Positions 51,101 to 59,816 of a stretch of 64,000 nucleotides of DNA are shown in pieces. The notes under the pieces were generated by a model. That model did not search any database and was not told the DNA's origin. It was given only the letters and a program-made list of their open reading frames with translations. The DNA comes from Ohtaekwangia sp036786105 (GTDB lineage: Bacteria > Bacteroidota > Bacteroidia > Cytophagales > Cyclobacteriaceae), in the NCBI RefSeq assembly GCF_036786105.1, contig NZ_DAIQRQ010000003.1, positions 62,001-126,000 on the forward strand, read 5' to 3'. The translations under genes were made by a program, and so were the position numbers. Position 1 is the stretch's first letter; each line of letters opens with the position of its first letter.

Positions 51101-54100
51101 TTCGCTCTTACCGTATAAGTACCAGGGGCAATACCGCTTAAGATATTGGTTTGGCTGGATGCAATGAGCTTGGATGCTATAACTGCGCTACCTTCATACC
51201 ATTCAAACGTGTAATCGCTTGGTGTGCCAGGGCTTACGGATTGAACTTCTATTTGGCTGTTATTCGGTGAACAAGTTGACTGGCCCGTAGGGGTAACACT
51301 TACAATGGTAGCGGGCACTGGTCCGGTTAATGTAATCTGTGCAGTAGAAGAACATCCGGTAGTTTTACCGGTAACCTTTACCGTGTAGGTGCCGGAAGGT
51401 TGACCTGTGATTGACTGACCGGTAGCCCCGGCGATAGGTGTTGCAGTATTGGGACCTTTGTACCATTGATACGTATAGTCAGATGCATTGCCCTGTACAT
51501 TAACAGTGGCCGCGCCAATATTTCCTGTACATGATAATTGATCCGAATCTTTTGTGATGCTTGTTATAACCGGAGGCAGTGTTTGCTTAACTTTTACAGT
51601 TACTGTATCGGAATTACATTTTGATGAATTGTTTGTAGCGAATACTGTATAGTTGCCAGCACCTAGGTTTGAATAAACAGAGCCGCTGAAGTCTACAGTA
51701 GGTAAAACTTTTGAGCCGTTAAACCAAGAGAAGGTATATCCACTCACAGAGCCACCTACCGTAGCCGTTGCACTTCCTGAGGTTGTTGCAGAACAGGTTA
51801 TGTCTACATGTGATGTGTCAATCGTATAGGGAACAGGGCCCGTTATAGCTTCAGAGTCGTTACCACCGCAGCCGGTTGCTTTATCTATCACCAGTACAGA
51901 GTATGTACCCGGTTTTAAACTGGTTAATGTGTGGCTTAAACCAAGTGTATCTCCTACGAGAATGTCAGGTCCTGCAAACCAGATATAGCTGAACTTTCCC
52001 ACCGGCTCCCCAACGCCATCGCCGTCAGTATCATTAACTACGGCTTGGAGTACGCCATTCGGATTTTTACAGTTATCAGAATTTTGAACATCCATAACTT
52101 TTACATCGATCGTACGTGATGTTTCGCCCACGTTGATCGATACTGTATCAGAATTACAGTTTGCTGTTTTGTGTACTGCATATACCGTGTAAGTACCTGC
52201 AGGAAGACCGGTATAGGTAAAGCCTACATAATCTGCTGAAGCCATGGGTTTGGCAACGTTACCTTTCGACCAGTAGAATTTGAAATTTGTAGAGTCTTTC
52301 AGCCCGCTGCTTAAGGTAACATACGCCTTCACTGCGCCATTATCCGGTGATGGTGGTATACCAGGCGCTGCGCTGGCACACTTCAGGTTGTCACGAATCA
52401 GTTGGGCATTCAATGTTACCGGCAGAGGTATCACATCCGCCTTCAGTATATTATCTCCATAATCGCATTCCTTAATGGCGGTTTTAGGATTGGGTATTGT
52501 GATAGGAGACGGAACCGTAGTTCCATTGTCGTTCAATACAATGTATAGAGTAAACGAAGATCCTGGCCCGGTCACAGTAACGTTTGATTGAACGAGGGTA
52601 TCACCCGGATTCATATTGCTTAAAGGAATCACAGTAGTTCCCAGCAGTGTTGCACCTGCAGCAGTAGGATCACCGTTGTAAAATGAAACGGGAAGATTAC
52701 CGCTCACGCCTATATCACCTTTGTTCCTGAATTTGAATGAAACCTTAAAGCTCTTGTCAGGACAGGTGGGGGGAGCGATGAGTATATTTGTGTTGGTCTT
52801 TCCATCGTATGGAACAACAGCAAGGTTAGGCGCCGCAAACGAAGGACAACCATAGGAGTTTAGATAAGGAGCCTGGTTAAGGAAGTTGTTCAGTGGTCGG
52901 CTTGTTCCAGTAACAAAACATTTCGCATTCTCAGCATAGATCAGGTGATGGCCTTGAATCTTAAGAGGAATAGAAAGGTCATCATTTACGTTTACCACAA
53001 AATAACCATGCTGGTTCCAGAGCTTACGAGCAGGTACCCAGGGAACATTGGCTGATTGATATACCCGTACTTCGGCATCGTCCCACAGATCGTGGTTTCT
53101 TCCGAGCACAGCTTCGTCCACAGCACAGGTAACACAAATTTCAGTTGACCCATCACCATCCATATCCACAACAATGGGATATTCATTGGAAGTACGGGAT
53201 GCACACCGAACCGGTGTACTGCGCGTAACCGATACTGTTCCACTTGTATTTGTAGTAGTGTAGATATAAATATAGTCTTCGTCACGGTATACGATCTCTG
53301 ATTTACCATCGGCATTGAAGTCAAACATGGTACAGCCGGTGTAACCTGAAGTTTCTTCTGTTACCCCACGTCTCCACAATGTGTCGAGCGCGCTTCCAGT
53401 CTCTTTCAAAGCATAAAGATATTTACCTGAAACATATACTGCGTTCATAGCTCCATCGCCATCTATATCTGCCAGGTTAATACGACCCGCACCGTTTTGC
53501 CAGCCGTTGGTATACCGGCTATCTCCTGTAATAGATTTGTCGGTATAGGTCTTTAGCTGATTGTTGTGAACGTCCCAGAAAAATATAGTTGTTGTTTGAT
53601 TGCTGTTATTCGCATCATCGTTGAGAGAACCAACGGCAACAACGTCCAGGTATCCGTCTACGTTAAAGTCGGCTATACTGGTTCCACTACCCGATGTCCT
53701 GATTTTGCGGGTAAAGTATTCGGTTCTTTGTTTACTTAATGTCAACGTAGAACCATTCACCGGGGGAATGGCAGGTGGAGGAGATGGCCTGTTTATGGTT
53801 ACTTCATAAATCCGACAACCAGCTACAAGTTCCATATTGGTGCTGGCTGTAAGTATATCTACTGCTATAGGAGCATTACTGTTCTTTTGGAAGGTGTTAT
53901 CGAAGATATTCTCTCCCATAAGTGTACCGGAGTGAGCATCATAGATCTGAGTACGTGTATATAGCTCAACGGCACCATCACCATCGAAGTCTGCAAGGCC
54001 CATCGTACCAGGATAAAAGGAATAACTTATCGGGTTTGTCCATATCTTGGTACCGTTACAGTTATAGGCTATAATCTTGTAATTATTCCCATCAGTGGAG

Positions 54101-54693
54101 GCGCTTAATATGAAAATTTCCGCACATCCATCTTTGTTGATATCGGCCATCGCTATATCTTCAAAAGTAGGAGGGAGGCCATCGGGGAGTGTATTGATCT
54201 GTTTGTCGAGTACCAGTGTACCACTACCTCCTGCCGGAGCCTGCAGGATATTGATAACACCTTCCGCAGGTGAAACATTACCACTTCGATAAGTCGTAAC
54301 AATTTCAGGAACGCCATCATTGTCTACATCCCCTGCGATTAATCGGTTAATGTGATTGGCCCGCTTCGGTTCTGATTTATACTTGATCTTCATCTCGAAT
54401 GGTGGAAAGCTGTCGGGCTTCACATTACAGGTTATGTCTTTGCCAATAAAGAAGTTGGCACAAGCCGCATCTATGGAACATTCTTTGTCATAACAATCAA
54501 TAAAACGGTCACCATCATCATCAATGCCATTGTCACAAATCTCACATACTTTGCCAGGGCAGTCACCATCACGGCAGTCTACCAGTCCATCGCCATCGTC
54601 ATCGAGGTTGTTGTTACAATTAGATTCCTGGGCAAACGAATTTACGGCTATCAGACTGAGAAATAAGATGATCAGTAAAATCAACCTTTTCAT
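48181..54693 (-). CDS. Giant multi-repeat surface protein with type-B CTD (gliding-motility/T9SS type)
   Basis: The product is 2170 residues from ATG 54693. After a signal peptide (MKRLILLIILFLSLIAVNSF) come Asp/Cys loops of the type DDDGDGLVDCRDGDCPG, probably calcium-binding. Residues 100-620 hold FG-GAP repeats (for example DVDNDGVPEIVTTY and DFNADGKSEIVYRD). A CARDB-like domain follows, with FKVSFKFRNKGDIGVSG. Then there are about 14 SprB-like beta repeats, each about 75-110 residues with two cysteines and the pattern YTF.W..G...L.AGTYTV. The last 90 residues form the gliding-motility-associated C-terminal domain (GDGKNDIFYINC ... DGTYFYIIDKRDG), the secretion signal. It should be exported by type IX secretion to the surface as an adhesin-like filament. 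Confidence 0.9.
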   Translation of the reverse strand: MKRLILLIILFLSLIAVNSFAQESNCNNNLDDDGDGLVDCRDGDCPGKVCEICDNGIDDDGDRFIDCYDKECSIDAACANFFIGKDITCNVKPDSFPPFEMKIKYKSEPKRANHINRLIAGDVDNDGVPEIVTTYRSGNVSPAEGVINILQAPAGGSGTLVLDKQINTLPDGLPPTFEDIAMADINKDGCAEIFILSASTDGNNYKIIAYNCNGTKIWTNPISYSFYPGTMGLADFDGDGAVELYTRTQIYDAHSGTLMGENIFDNTFQKNSNAPIAVDILTASTNMELVAGCRIYEVTINRPSPPPAIPPVNGSTLTLSKQRTEYFTRKIRTSGSGTSIADFNVDGYLDVVAVGSLNDDANNSNQTTTIFFWDVHNNQLKTYTDKSITGDSRYTNGWQNGAGRINLADIDGDGAMNAVYVSGKYLYALKETGSALDTLWRRGVTEETSGYTGCTMFDFNADGKSEIVYRDEDYIYIYTTTNTSGTVSVTRSTPVRCASRTSNEYPIVVDMDGDGSTEICVTCAVDEAVLGRNHDLWDDAEVRVYQSANVPWVPARKLWNQHGYFVVNVNDDLSIPLKIQGHHLIYAENAKCFVTGTSRPLNNFLNQAPYLNSYGCPSFAAPNLAVVPYDGKTNTNILIAPPTCPDKSFKVSFKFRNKGDIGVSGNLPVSFYNGDPTAAGATLLGTTVIPLSNMNPGDTLVQSNVTVTGPGSSFTLYIVLNDNGTTVPSPITIPNPKTAIKECDYGDNILKADVIPLPVTLNAQLIRDNLKCASAAPGIPPSPDNGAVKAYVTLSSGLKDSTNFKFYWSKGNVAKPMASADYVGFTYTGLPAGTYTVYAVHKTANCNSDTVSINVGETSRTIDVKVMDVQNSDNCKNPNGVLQAVVNDTDGDGVGEPVGKFSYIWFAGPDILVGDTLGLSHTLTSLKPGTYSVLVIDKATGCGGNDSEAITGPVPYTIDTSHVDITCSATTSGSATATVGGSVSGYTFSWFNGSKVLPTVDFSGSVYSNLGAGNYTVFATNNSSKCNSDTVTVKVKQTLPPVITSITKDSDQLSCTGNIGAATVNVQGNASDYTYQWYKGPNTATPIAGATGQSITGQPSGTYTVKVTGKTTGCSSTAQITLTGPVPATIVSVTPTGQSTCSPNNSQIEVQSVSPGTPSDYTFEWYEGSAVIASKLIASSQTNILSGIAPGTYTVRAKHKLYGCVTPAVQATVQNNIVDITINSPGLSAPNDCNSADGAIDVVINPATSASGYDFHWYRGFTVTASSVEITANVVSTSSTSNISLLKYGQYVVEITNRDTGCKKEFPIYLPFLNGHILSPFSQTDITTCVPGIGGSITAELKPTSGFTDANYIVEYFEGSVDPETAPGTGTPVTSVNPSPNAGNYLFDSNGPFNTVIKYYTMVATAAAGTGSLQGCRASATFVIKQTVSDPVIDASTTAASLTENKYCKTSVVGNMGSGSITLALGSGSVATDYDYAWTSSTDASFTANTQNISNLKPGEYTVVVTDNGGVNAGCFTNNTFTILDNPMDLTVNLANGDMTFTQLTQCGPDGVTALTQGTAAFQRIVVDGTTNITSPFTGYIFDWRKIDNSVVADNDAIPSDIGNLPAGDFYVTATDNTSHCDVTASFTITDETLNSITVDLLSFVVPSKCLKPANVLGQLEVEASGLPGTSYTYNWFLGKTTTTALPAANVTGQDSNGNPGNIAQTINPGFFTVQVENNTSHCKVKDTYQLSQDTAVVTMTASASPLTYCVNPDGTTYAIITSPSPDDYDYKWYIGTTVKASPDYTGKLVTGLVQNTYLIVATDKTDVVCTVSDTVVVDDMRIYPVVTAQAVSPRTNCDIIKADGVASASVGGNVVDYSFDWYGKTITPPPFGTGPQVGDLRDSTYTVVASDLVTGCSDTTQVTIDFAPIGIEQPTIEVVSNVTSCVEDNGILQASVNGNTTDYIFEWYIGPVVKASPDFVGAYYDSLAVGIYTVRATSKITGCVSDPVSDEIISAPTIPQFEIAALPASCEGEDGQIILTVTNSVDIDEIIWESANGTVIGDPILNGIPAGHYKVTVITQMGCQSSQEIDVINDIHPYNGISRNGDGKNDIFYINCIADFPNNIVKVFNRAGTLVYEHEGYNNIDIFFDGRSNKGISMMGTNLPDGTYFYIIDKRDGSKPMAGYLEIVN

Positions 54694-54979
54694 AGGGGTA
54701 AAGAAATTAAGTGCAAATCTAAGGACACAAGTCTCATCTACATCGTTTTGGGCGACCAATATTCTTTAAGCTTACCTTTATTTGTACTACTAACTATAGG
54801 ATGGCTTAAAATTCCTGGTATCTGTTCCAGACGGTTCAATGTATGTGAGTCCTGATACTATATTAAGATCAGCGGGAGTCTTGTAACCAAAAGATGTAAG
54901 GTTTGCAGCCCAAATGTTTGCGGAAACAGGAGGCTAATCGACAGCCGGTAGGAAACCGCCGATAAATTGCATGAGTATA
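54694..54979. promoter_or_regulatory. Intergenic region before the giant surface-protein gene
   Basis: These 286 nt hold no gene of their own; the extended frame up to 54759 is not supported by a signal peptide. The minus-strand leader of the giant gene must lie here. No clear promoter was identified. Confidence 0.4.
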
Positions 54980-57900
54980 TTAACGTATTAAGGTTATGCT
55001 GCCTGCTCGTGGCACACCCTCTTCTCCGTCACAACGGATAATATAATAGTATACGCCATCGGGAAGTTTCTTGCCATTGAAGGTTCCATCCCAGTTATTC
55101 TGGTATGGCTTGGCATCAAATACTTTTACCCCCTTATCATCGTATATAACAATACCGCATTGTGGATAACCTTGAATGTTTTCAATCACCCACAATTCAT
55201 TGGGGCCATCGTTGTTAGGAGATATAAAATTGCCTGGCTTCAGTTTGTTTACAATGGCTTCACCAGCCACTTTTACCACTACTGTTCCAGAACCCTGGCA
55301 TCCGTTGCTATCAAGCCCTTTTACGGTATAAGTAGTGGTTACGAGGGGTGTTGCTACCGGATTTGCTATGGTGGCATTAGACAGGGTTTCGGCTGGTTCC
55401 CAGGTATAATTATCAAGTCCTGAGGCCGATAGCTGAGATGATTCACCTTCGTTAATCTGATCGGGCGTAGCGGATGCTACGACTAATGTTGCCGGCAATG
55501 TCTGCACCGTACGACTTGCCGTGAGCACACAGCCATTGGAAGCTGTTACATCAACGGTATAGGTACCCGCCGTTGTTACTTCAATAGAAGATGTAGAGGC
55601 TCCTGTACTCCAGGTATAGCTTGTGAAAGACCCGTTGACTTCGAGCAGCAATGGGCTGCCTTCACAGAATGTGTAAGTATCAGACGGGTTTGTAATCGCT
55701 ACAGGAGGTGCCGTTGTTATAGTTATAGGAACCGTTACAGTGTTTGCACAAGCATTGTCTTTATAAGATACCGTCAGCGCGACATTGTATGATGTGGCTG
55801 TTGTAAAAATATGCTCAGGTTCTTTGTCAGCAGAGGTCTTGCCATCACCGAAATTCCAGCTATAGAAAGTAGTAGCCGAAGCATCGGATGTCGATGTGTT
55901 GGTGAATTTAACATTTTGCCCGGCACATGCTGATGCAGGTGCTGTAAACGCTGCTGTGATGGACGAAGCTACACTTACTGTTACAGGTGCAGTTTCGATG
56001 TTAACACTGCAACCAGCGTTAGATGCCTTTACGGTATAGCTGCCACTTGAGGAAGGAGTAGAGGTAACCGAATAGGTTGGTCCTGTAGCGATTGAAGTAC
56101 CATCTTTAAACCATTGATAGGTATAGGCAGCATCATTCGGTACAACCGATAGACTTTTGTTGGGATCCCCCTGGCAGAGGACCACTGCGTCAGCAGGGCT
56201 TATGGAAAAAGTCGGAACATTTATAGCTTCTACGAGCGTGGATTCTCTGCGCGCAAAACATGTTCCTACAATCACATCTACATAATAGCGTCCTGCGTTG
56301 TCGAGACTAAAATTGCTTACGTCAGGAGGATTTGCTCCAGTGGCTGAATAACCATTGGGCCCTGTCCATTTATAGCTTGCGCCTATGTCGGTGGTTAAAC
56401 TTAGTTTTAGAGTACTTCCTATGCAGACAGGGCCGTTGTTGATCGGATTAACCAGTGCCGCGGAACCTGCAGAGATGGTTATATCGATGCCATCAGACTC
56501 TTCCCCACATGTTCCTGCCGATGAACATGTGGACCCTTCGGCTAATATTCTTACAGTATAAGTTCCGGTTCCTGATGCCGCTGTTACAGCAAATGAACTT
56601 TGGTTAAGCCCGCATGACATTACTATGCCGTTCTTTTTCCACTCATAGTATGCGCCATTGCTTACAGTTGCTTTTAACGTAAAAGGCAAAGCAGCAGTAC
56701 AAAGTGCGAGCGGGGTTTCCTTAGGAGTGATCACCGGGAATACACAGGATGTATTCCTGAAAACAGAAACTTTGGATGCCAGTACACTGGCATTATCAAT
56801 ACTGGTAAACGATATATCCGGTTTACCGTCTCCGTCAAGATCGCCAATGCGCACGTGTCGGGTGACATAGGTGGTGTTAACAGTTTGCTTTACAAAGGAA
56901 AGATTGCCCGGGGTACTTTCATTGTTCAGAATCGTAAGTTTGGTTTGGGTAACGGAAGCTACAACAATATCGATGTTCCCATCACCATCTATATCACCAA
57001 AATCAAGTCCCCACGGATTGGCCTCAGTGGTTATAATCTTAGGAGTGCCAAAGCTGATGGAACTGGAACTTTGATTCAGAAAGACCGACACAGCCGCACC
57101 CAACAGCTGGGTAACTGCTATATCTTTCTTGCCATCGTTATCCAGATCTCCGATGCGTATTCTCTTTACCGTGTTACCAATGGGTAGGGTTGTAATGGTG
57201 CCGAGCGAAATAGTCCCGACTGTACTTTTATTTTCAATGATGAATAGGTTGCTCGTGGCAGTTTGAAATTGACTTGTTACGATTTCAGGATATGAGTCAC
57301 CATTCAAATCTTCGGCTGCTATACCATCCGTACTGGCTGCCGATGGAATTGTCAGGTTAACAGGTGTTGCATCGAAGGCAATGGTTGATACAGTGCTTTG
57401 ATTCACCAGTATGGAGATTGTATTGCTTCCCTGGTCTGTTATTAATACTTCTGGTTTACCGTTCAAATCCAGATCCGCAATCTCGATCTTGGTATTTTTT
57501 CTTCCGGTAAGTTTTATGGGGATAGTATTAAAATTTATGTTGCCCGGACCTGAGCTTGTGTTTTGCAAAACGAAAACTCGATCACTCAACGCTGTTGTAC
57601 CTTCGGTTACTACAAGATCCTGTTTGCCATCACCGTTGAGGTCGCCACAGCGTACATGAAGAGAGAATGTGCCGAGGGCAAAGGGAATTTTTGTGAAGCT
57701 GATGCTGCCGCCCAACGTACTTGTGTTTCGAAGGATGGTGATGTTGTTGTTGCCATTGTTTGCTGTTGCTATATCTGGTTTACCATCATTATCAAGATCG
57801 CAAAGGCAATGATCGTAAAGCCCTTTCTCCGCGTCAAAGTCCGATTGCGTACTAAGGCTGGCTGTGTTGAACGGATGTTTTCCACTGAAGCTTAATAAAA

Positions 57901-58222
57901 ATGGATTTTCACTATATCCGGTAAGGCCGGTGGTGGTATTTGTAACGGCTATATTGCGATAGGTGGTGCCGGGTGGTACCTGCACTTCCAACAATTGATC
58001 CGTGACAGTAACAATGGAAGCTTTTACAGCACCAAAATATACTGCCAGGTTGGAAGCATTTGTTCCGAAATTACTTCCGGTGATTGAAAGGACTTCAGAC
58101 ATGCTACCGGAAGATCGGTTCACCGAACGTATATCCGGACGTTGCGCGAAAGACAAATGGAATACTAACAGCAGAAGAAGGATACCAACGGGTCTGGCAG
58201 CAAGTCTTAGCATTACTTTCAT
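54980..58222 (-). CDS. Surface protein with FG-GAP, IPT, Ig/PKD and type-B CTD domains
   Basis: The ATG at 58222 gives 1080 residues and a signal peptide, MKVMLRLAARPVGILLLLLV. An IPT/TIG-like domain comes first (VLSITGSNFGTNASNLAVYF), then seven FG-GAP repeats (DLDNDGKPDIATAN, DLNGDGKQDLVVTE, DLDGDGKPDISFTS and others). Ig-like repeats with paired cysteines follow. A PKD domain has FYSWNFGDGKTSADKEPEHI. The last 90 residues, GNFISPNNDGPNELWVIENI ... DGVYYYIIRCDGEEG, form the CHU/gliding-motility C-terminal domain that directs type IX secretion. The upstream gene on the same strand (47 nt) encodes a PorP/SprF-SPOR protein, likely its secretion partner. Confidence 0.9.
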   Translation of the reverse strand: MKVMLRLAARPVGILLLLLVFHLSFAQRPDIRSVNRSSGSMSEVLSITGSNFGTNASNLAVYFGAVKASIVTVTDQLLEVQVPPGTTYRNIAVTNTTTGLTGYSENPFLLSFSGKHPFNTASLSTQSDFDAEKGLYDHCLCDLDNDGKPDIATANNGNNNITILRNTSTLGGSISFTKIPFALGTFSLHVRCGDLNGDGKQDLVVTEGTTALSDRVFVLQNTSSGPGNINFNTIPIKLTGRKNTKIEIADLDLNGKPEVLITDQGSNTISILVNQSTVSTIAFDATPVNLTIPSAASTDGIAAEDLNGDSYPEIVTSQFQTATSNLFIIENKSTVGTISLGTITTLPIGNTVKRIRIGDLDNDGKKDIAVTQLLGAAVSVFLNQSSSSISFGTPKIITTEANPWGLDFGDIDGDGNIDIVVASVTQTKLTILNNESTPGNLSFVKQTVNTTYVTRHVRIGDLDGDGKPDISFTSIDNASVLASKVSVFRNTSCVFPVITPKETPLALCTAALPFTLKATVSNGAYYEWKKNGIVMSCGLNQSSFAVTAASGTGTYTVRILAEGSTCSSAGTCGEESDGIDITISAGSAALVNPINNGPVCIGSTLKLSLTTDIGASYKWTGPNGYSATGANPPDVSNFSLDNAGRYYVDVIVGTCFARRESTLVEAINVPTFSISPADAVVLCQGDPNKSLSVVPNDAAYTYQWFKDGTSIATGPTYSVTSTPSSSGSYTVKASNAGCSVNIETAPVTVSVASSITAAFTAPASACAGQNVKFTNTSTSDASATTFYSWNFGDGKTSADKEPEHIFTTATSYNVALTVSYKDNACANTVTVPITITTAPPVAITNPSDTYTFCEGSPLLLEVNGSFTSYTWSTGASTSSIEVTTAGTYTVDVTASNGCVLTASRTVQTLPATLVVASATPDQINEGESSQLSASGLDNYTWEPAETLSNATIANPVATPLVTTTYTVKGLDSNGCQGSGTVVVKVAGEAIVNKLKPGNFISPNNDGPNELWVIENIQGYPQCGIVIYDDKGVKVFDAKPYQNNWDGTFNGKKLPDGVYYYIIRCDGEEGVPRAGSITLIR

Positions 58223-58269
58223 AATGCTATAAATGCAGCCGGGAGTTGAAAACGTAACCATAATCATAT

Positions 58270-59583
58270 CTACTTCTGAGTCGTTACAACTAACAGACGA
58301 GCTGTTTTCAGTTTCGTATAAGTTTTCAGATTGCGGATTTCTTCATGTGCTTCCGATGCTTTGCTGGTTTCCAGCACATGCACGTAATACTTTTTGTCTT
58401 GTGGATTATAGAAGATATCCGCGTTGAACTTGTCGTTCACAAGTTTCCGTTTAAACGCATCCGCCTTGTTAAAGTCAGGAAATACATTGATTACCACAAA
58501 GTAACGCTTCTTATTTTCATCTGTCTTATTGATGTTATCCGGATCTTCTGTTCCCTCCTGGAAGCGGGCTGTGTGCTTCTCGTTAGGAGAACGTGTAAGT
58601 GTAGAACGCAGTACAGGTGCTGCGCGTTTAAATTTCTTAGCTGTGCCTAGTTTCACTCCCAATATTACTTCATGTGTGCCCTGAGAAAAACCACTTGCAG
58701 GCTGGCCTCCGGGTTCATAAGAATATCCTAATATGAACCGGTTTACTTTAAGGCCGAGGTTGGCCGTGTACCCGTAGGGCAACCGATAAGAGGCACCCAC
58801 CCAGAAGTTTTCCGACAGATTGAGTTTTCCCAACAACTCGAACTGGCTTGTGCCGAACTTGGAATACTTGTAGTTAAAGTACAGCTCTAACGGGGCGATG
58901 GTTTCCTTTGATTTCACTTTTCGCTTCACGCCACCTCTCGTTTTACTTACAATTTTGCTCTCAACTTTCTTCTTGTAGTAGATCGTGAAGAAAACATTGT
59001 CAGTTGGTGATACCGTTGTAATATTAAAGCTGGCATCGCTATTGAACTTGGATGGAAATAATTGGGGAAGTGAGAGCCCTATATTTATACCGGAGCCAGA
59101 GCGATAGAGAAGACCAAAACTCGATACCGGTTGCATGTTGTTGGCAGCATAATTGGCAATAGCAGGATCGTTGGGGTCAGTGATTTTATTTACATCAATC
59201 GAATTACTGATAGCGCCTCCTGATAGTCCGAACATCAGCCAGTTTTTTTGCCCTACCGGCATCGCGTAAGCATACGACAAGGTGAAATCTGTTGTATTGA
59301 GAAGCCCTCGTTTGTAGGATGATATTTTTCCTCCAACACCCGCGCGACTTTCATTGATCATCGTATTGAAAGTCAGTGTAGATAATTGAGGCGCCCCCTC
59401 GATACCCGTCCATTGCTGACGATGCAATGCGTATATGTACGTATAGTCGGTAATGGCCTCTGCAGGATTGTACAAATATGGATTAACAAAGAAATTATTG
59501 TAAACAGGGTAGTTCTGTGCAGATACAGTATATCCACACACCAAGCATAGAAGGCTGATAAGTGAGTTAAAAAAATATCGCAT
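58270..59583 (-). CDS. PorP/SprF-family protein with C-terminal SPOR domain
   Basis: The product is 437 residues with a signal peptide ending VSAQ. PorP/SprF features come first: NYPVYNNFFVNPYLYNPAEA, HRQQWTGIEGAPQLSTLTFN and strands up to FKRAAPVL (about 315). A basic segment (KKKVESKIVSKTRGGVKRKV, near 210-235) interrupts the barrel. The C-terminal 79 residues, KRYFVVINVFPDFNKADAFK to TARLLVVTTQK, match a SPOR domain, the peptidoglycan-binding module of envelope proteins. Most PorP/SprF proteins end at the barrel (like the 316-residue relative at 47.2 kb). The fusion should anchor the outer-membrane barrel to the cell wall. It is the first gene of the locus. Confidence 0.9.
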   Translation of the reverse strand: MRYFFNSLISLLCLVCGYTVSAQNYPVYNNFFVNPYLYNPAEAITDYTYIYALHRQQWTGIEGAPQLSTLTFNTMINESRAGVGGKISSYKRGLLNTTDFTLSYAYAMPVGQKNWLMFGLSGGAISNSIDVNKITDPNDPAIANYAANNMQPVSSFGLLYRSGSGINIGLSLPQLFPSKFNSDASFNITTVSPTDNVFFTIYYKKKVESKIVSKTRGGVKRKVKSKETIAPLELYFNYKYSKFGTSQFELLGKLNLSENFWVGASYRLPYGYTANLGLKVNRFILGYSYEPGGQPASGFSQGTHEVILGVKLGTAKKFKRAAPVLRSTLTRSPNEKHTARFQEGTEDPDNINKTDENKKRYFVVINVFPDFNKADAFKRKLVNDKFNADIFYNPQDKKYYVHVLETSKASEAHEEIRNLKTYTKLKTARLLVVTTQK

Positions 59584-59816
59584 TCCCGTCCATTAATATG
59601 GGCCTTTGCTTAAAAGCCACTCTAAGTTTGTGCGCGCAAGTACAAATGAACTAACATTAGAGTGAATTGTATCAGTTTAAAAAGTCAGTTTACAGAAAAC
59701 TCACGAATATACAGCGTTTTTTTGGTTTAATAGAATTGTTCATCGCCTAACTTGAGTGAAAACCCCTATTTTTGGGCATTTAAAGAGAAAGAATTAACCC
59801 TCAAAACTGGAAGTTC
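59584..59816. promoter_or_regulatory. Divergent intergenic region, PorP/SprF-SPOR and barrel genes
   Basis: These 233 nt contain no gene. TATTTTTG at 59767-59774 is a plus-strand element for the barrel gene. A minus-strand promoter for the four-gene locus is expected here but was not firmly identified. Confidence 0.5.
59767..59774 (+). promoter_or_regulatory. Bacteroidota-type -7 element (TATTTTTG)
   Basis: An exact TAnnTTTG match, 42 nt before the GTG start at 59817. Confidence 0.6.
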
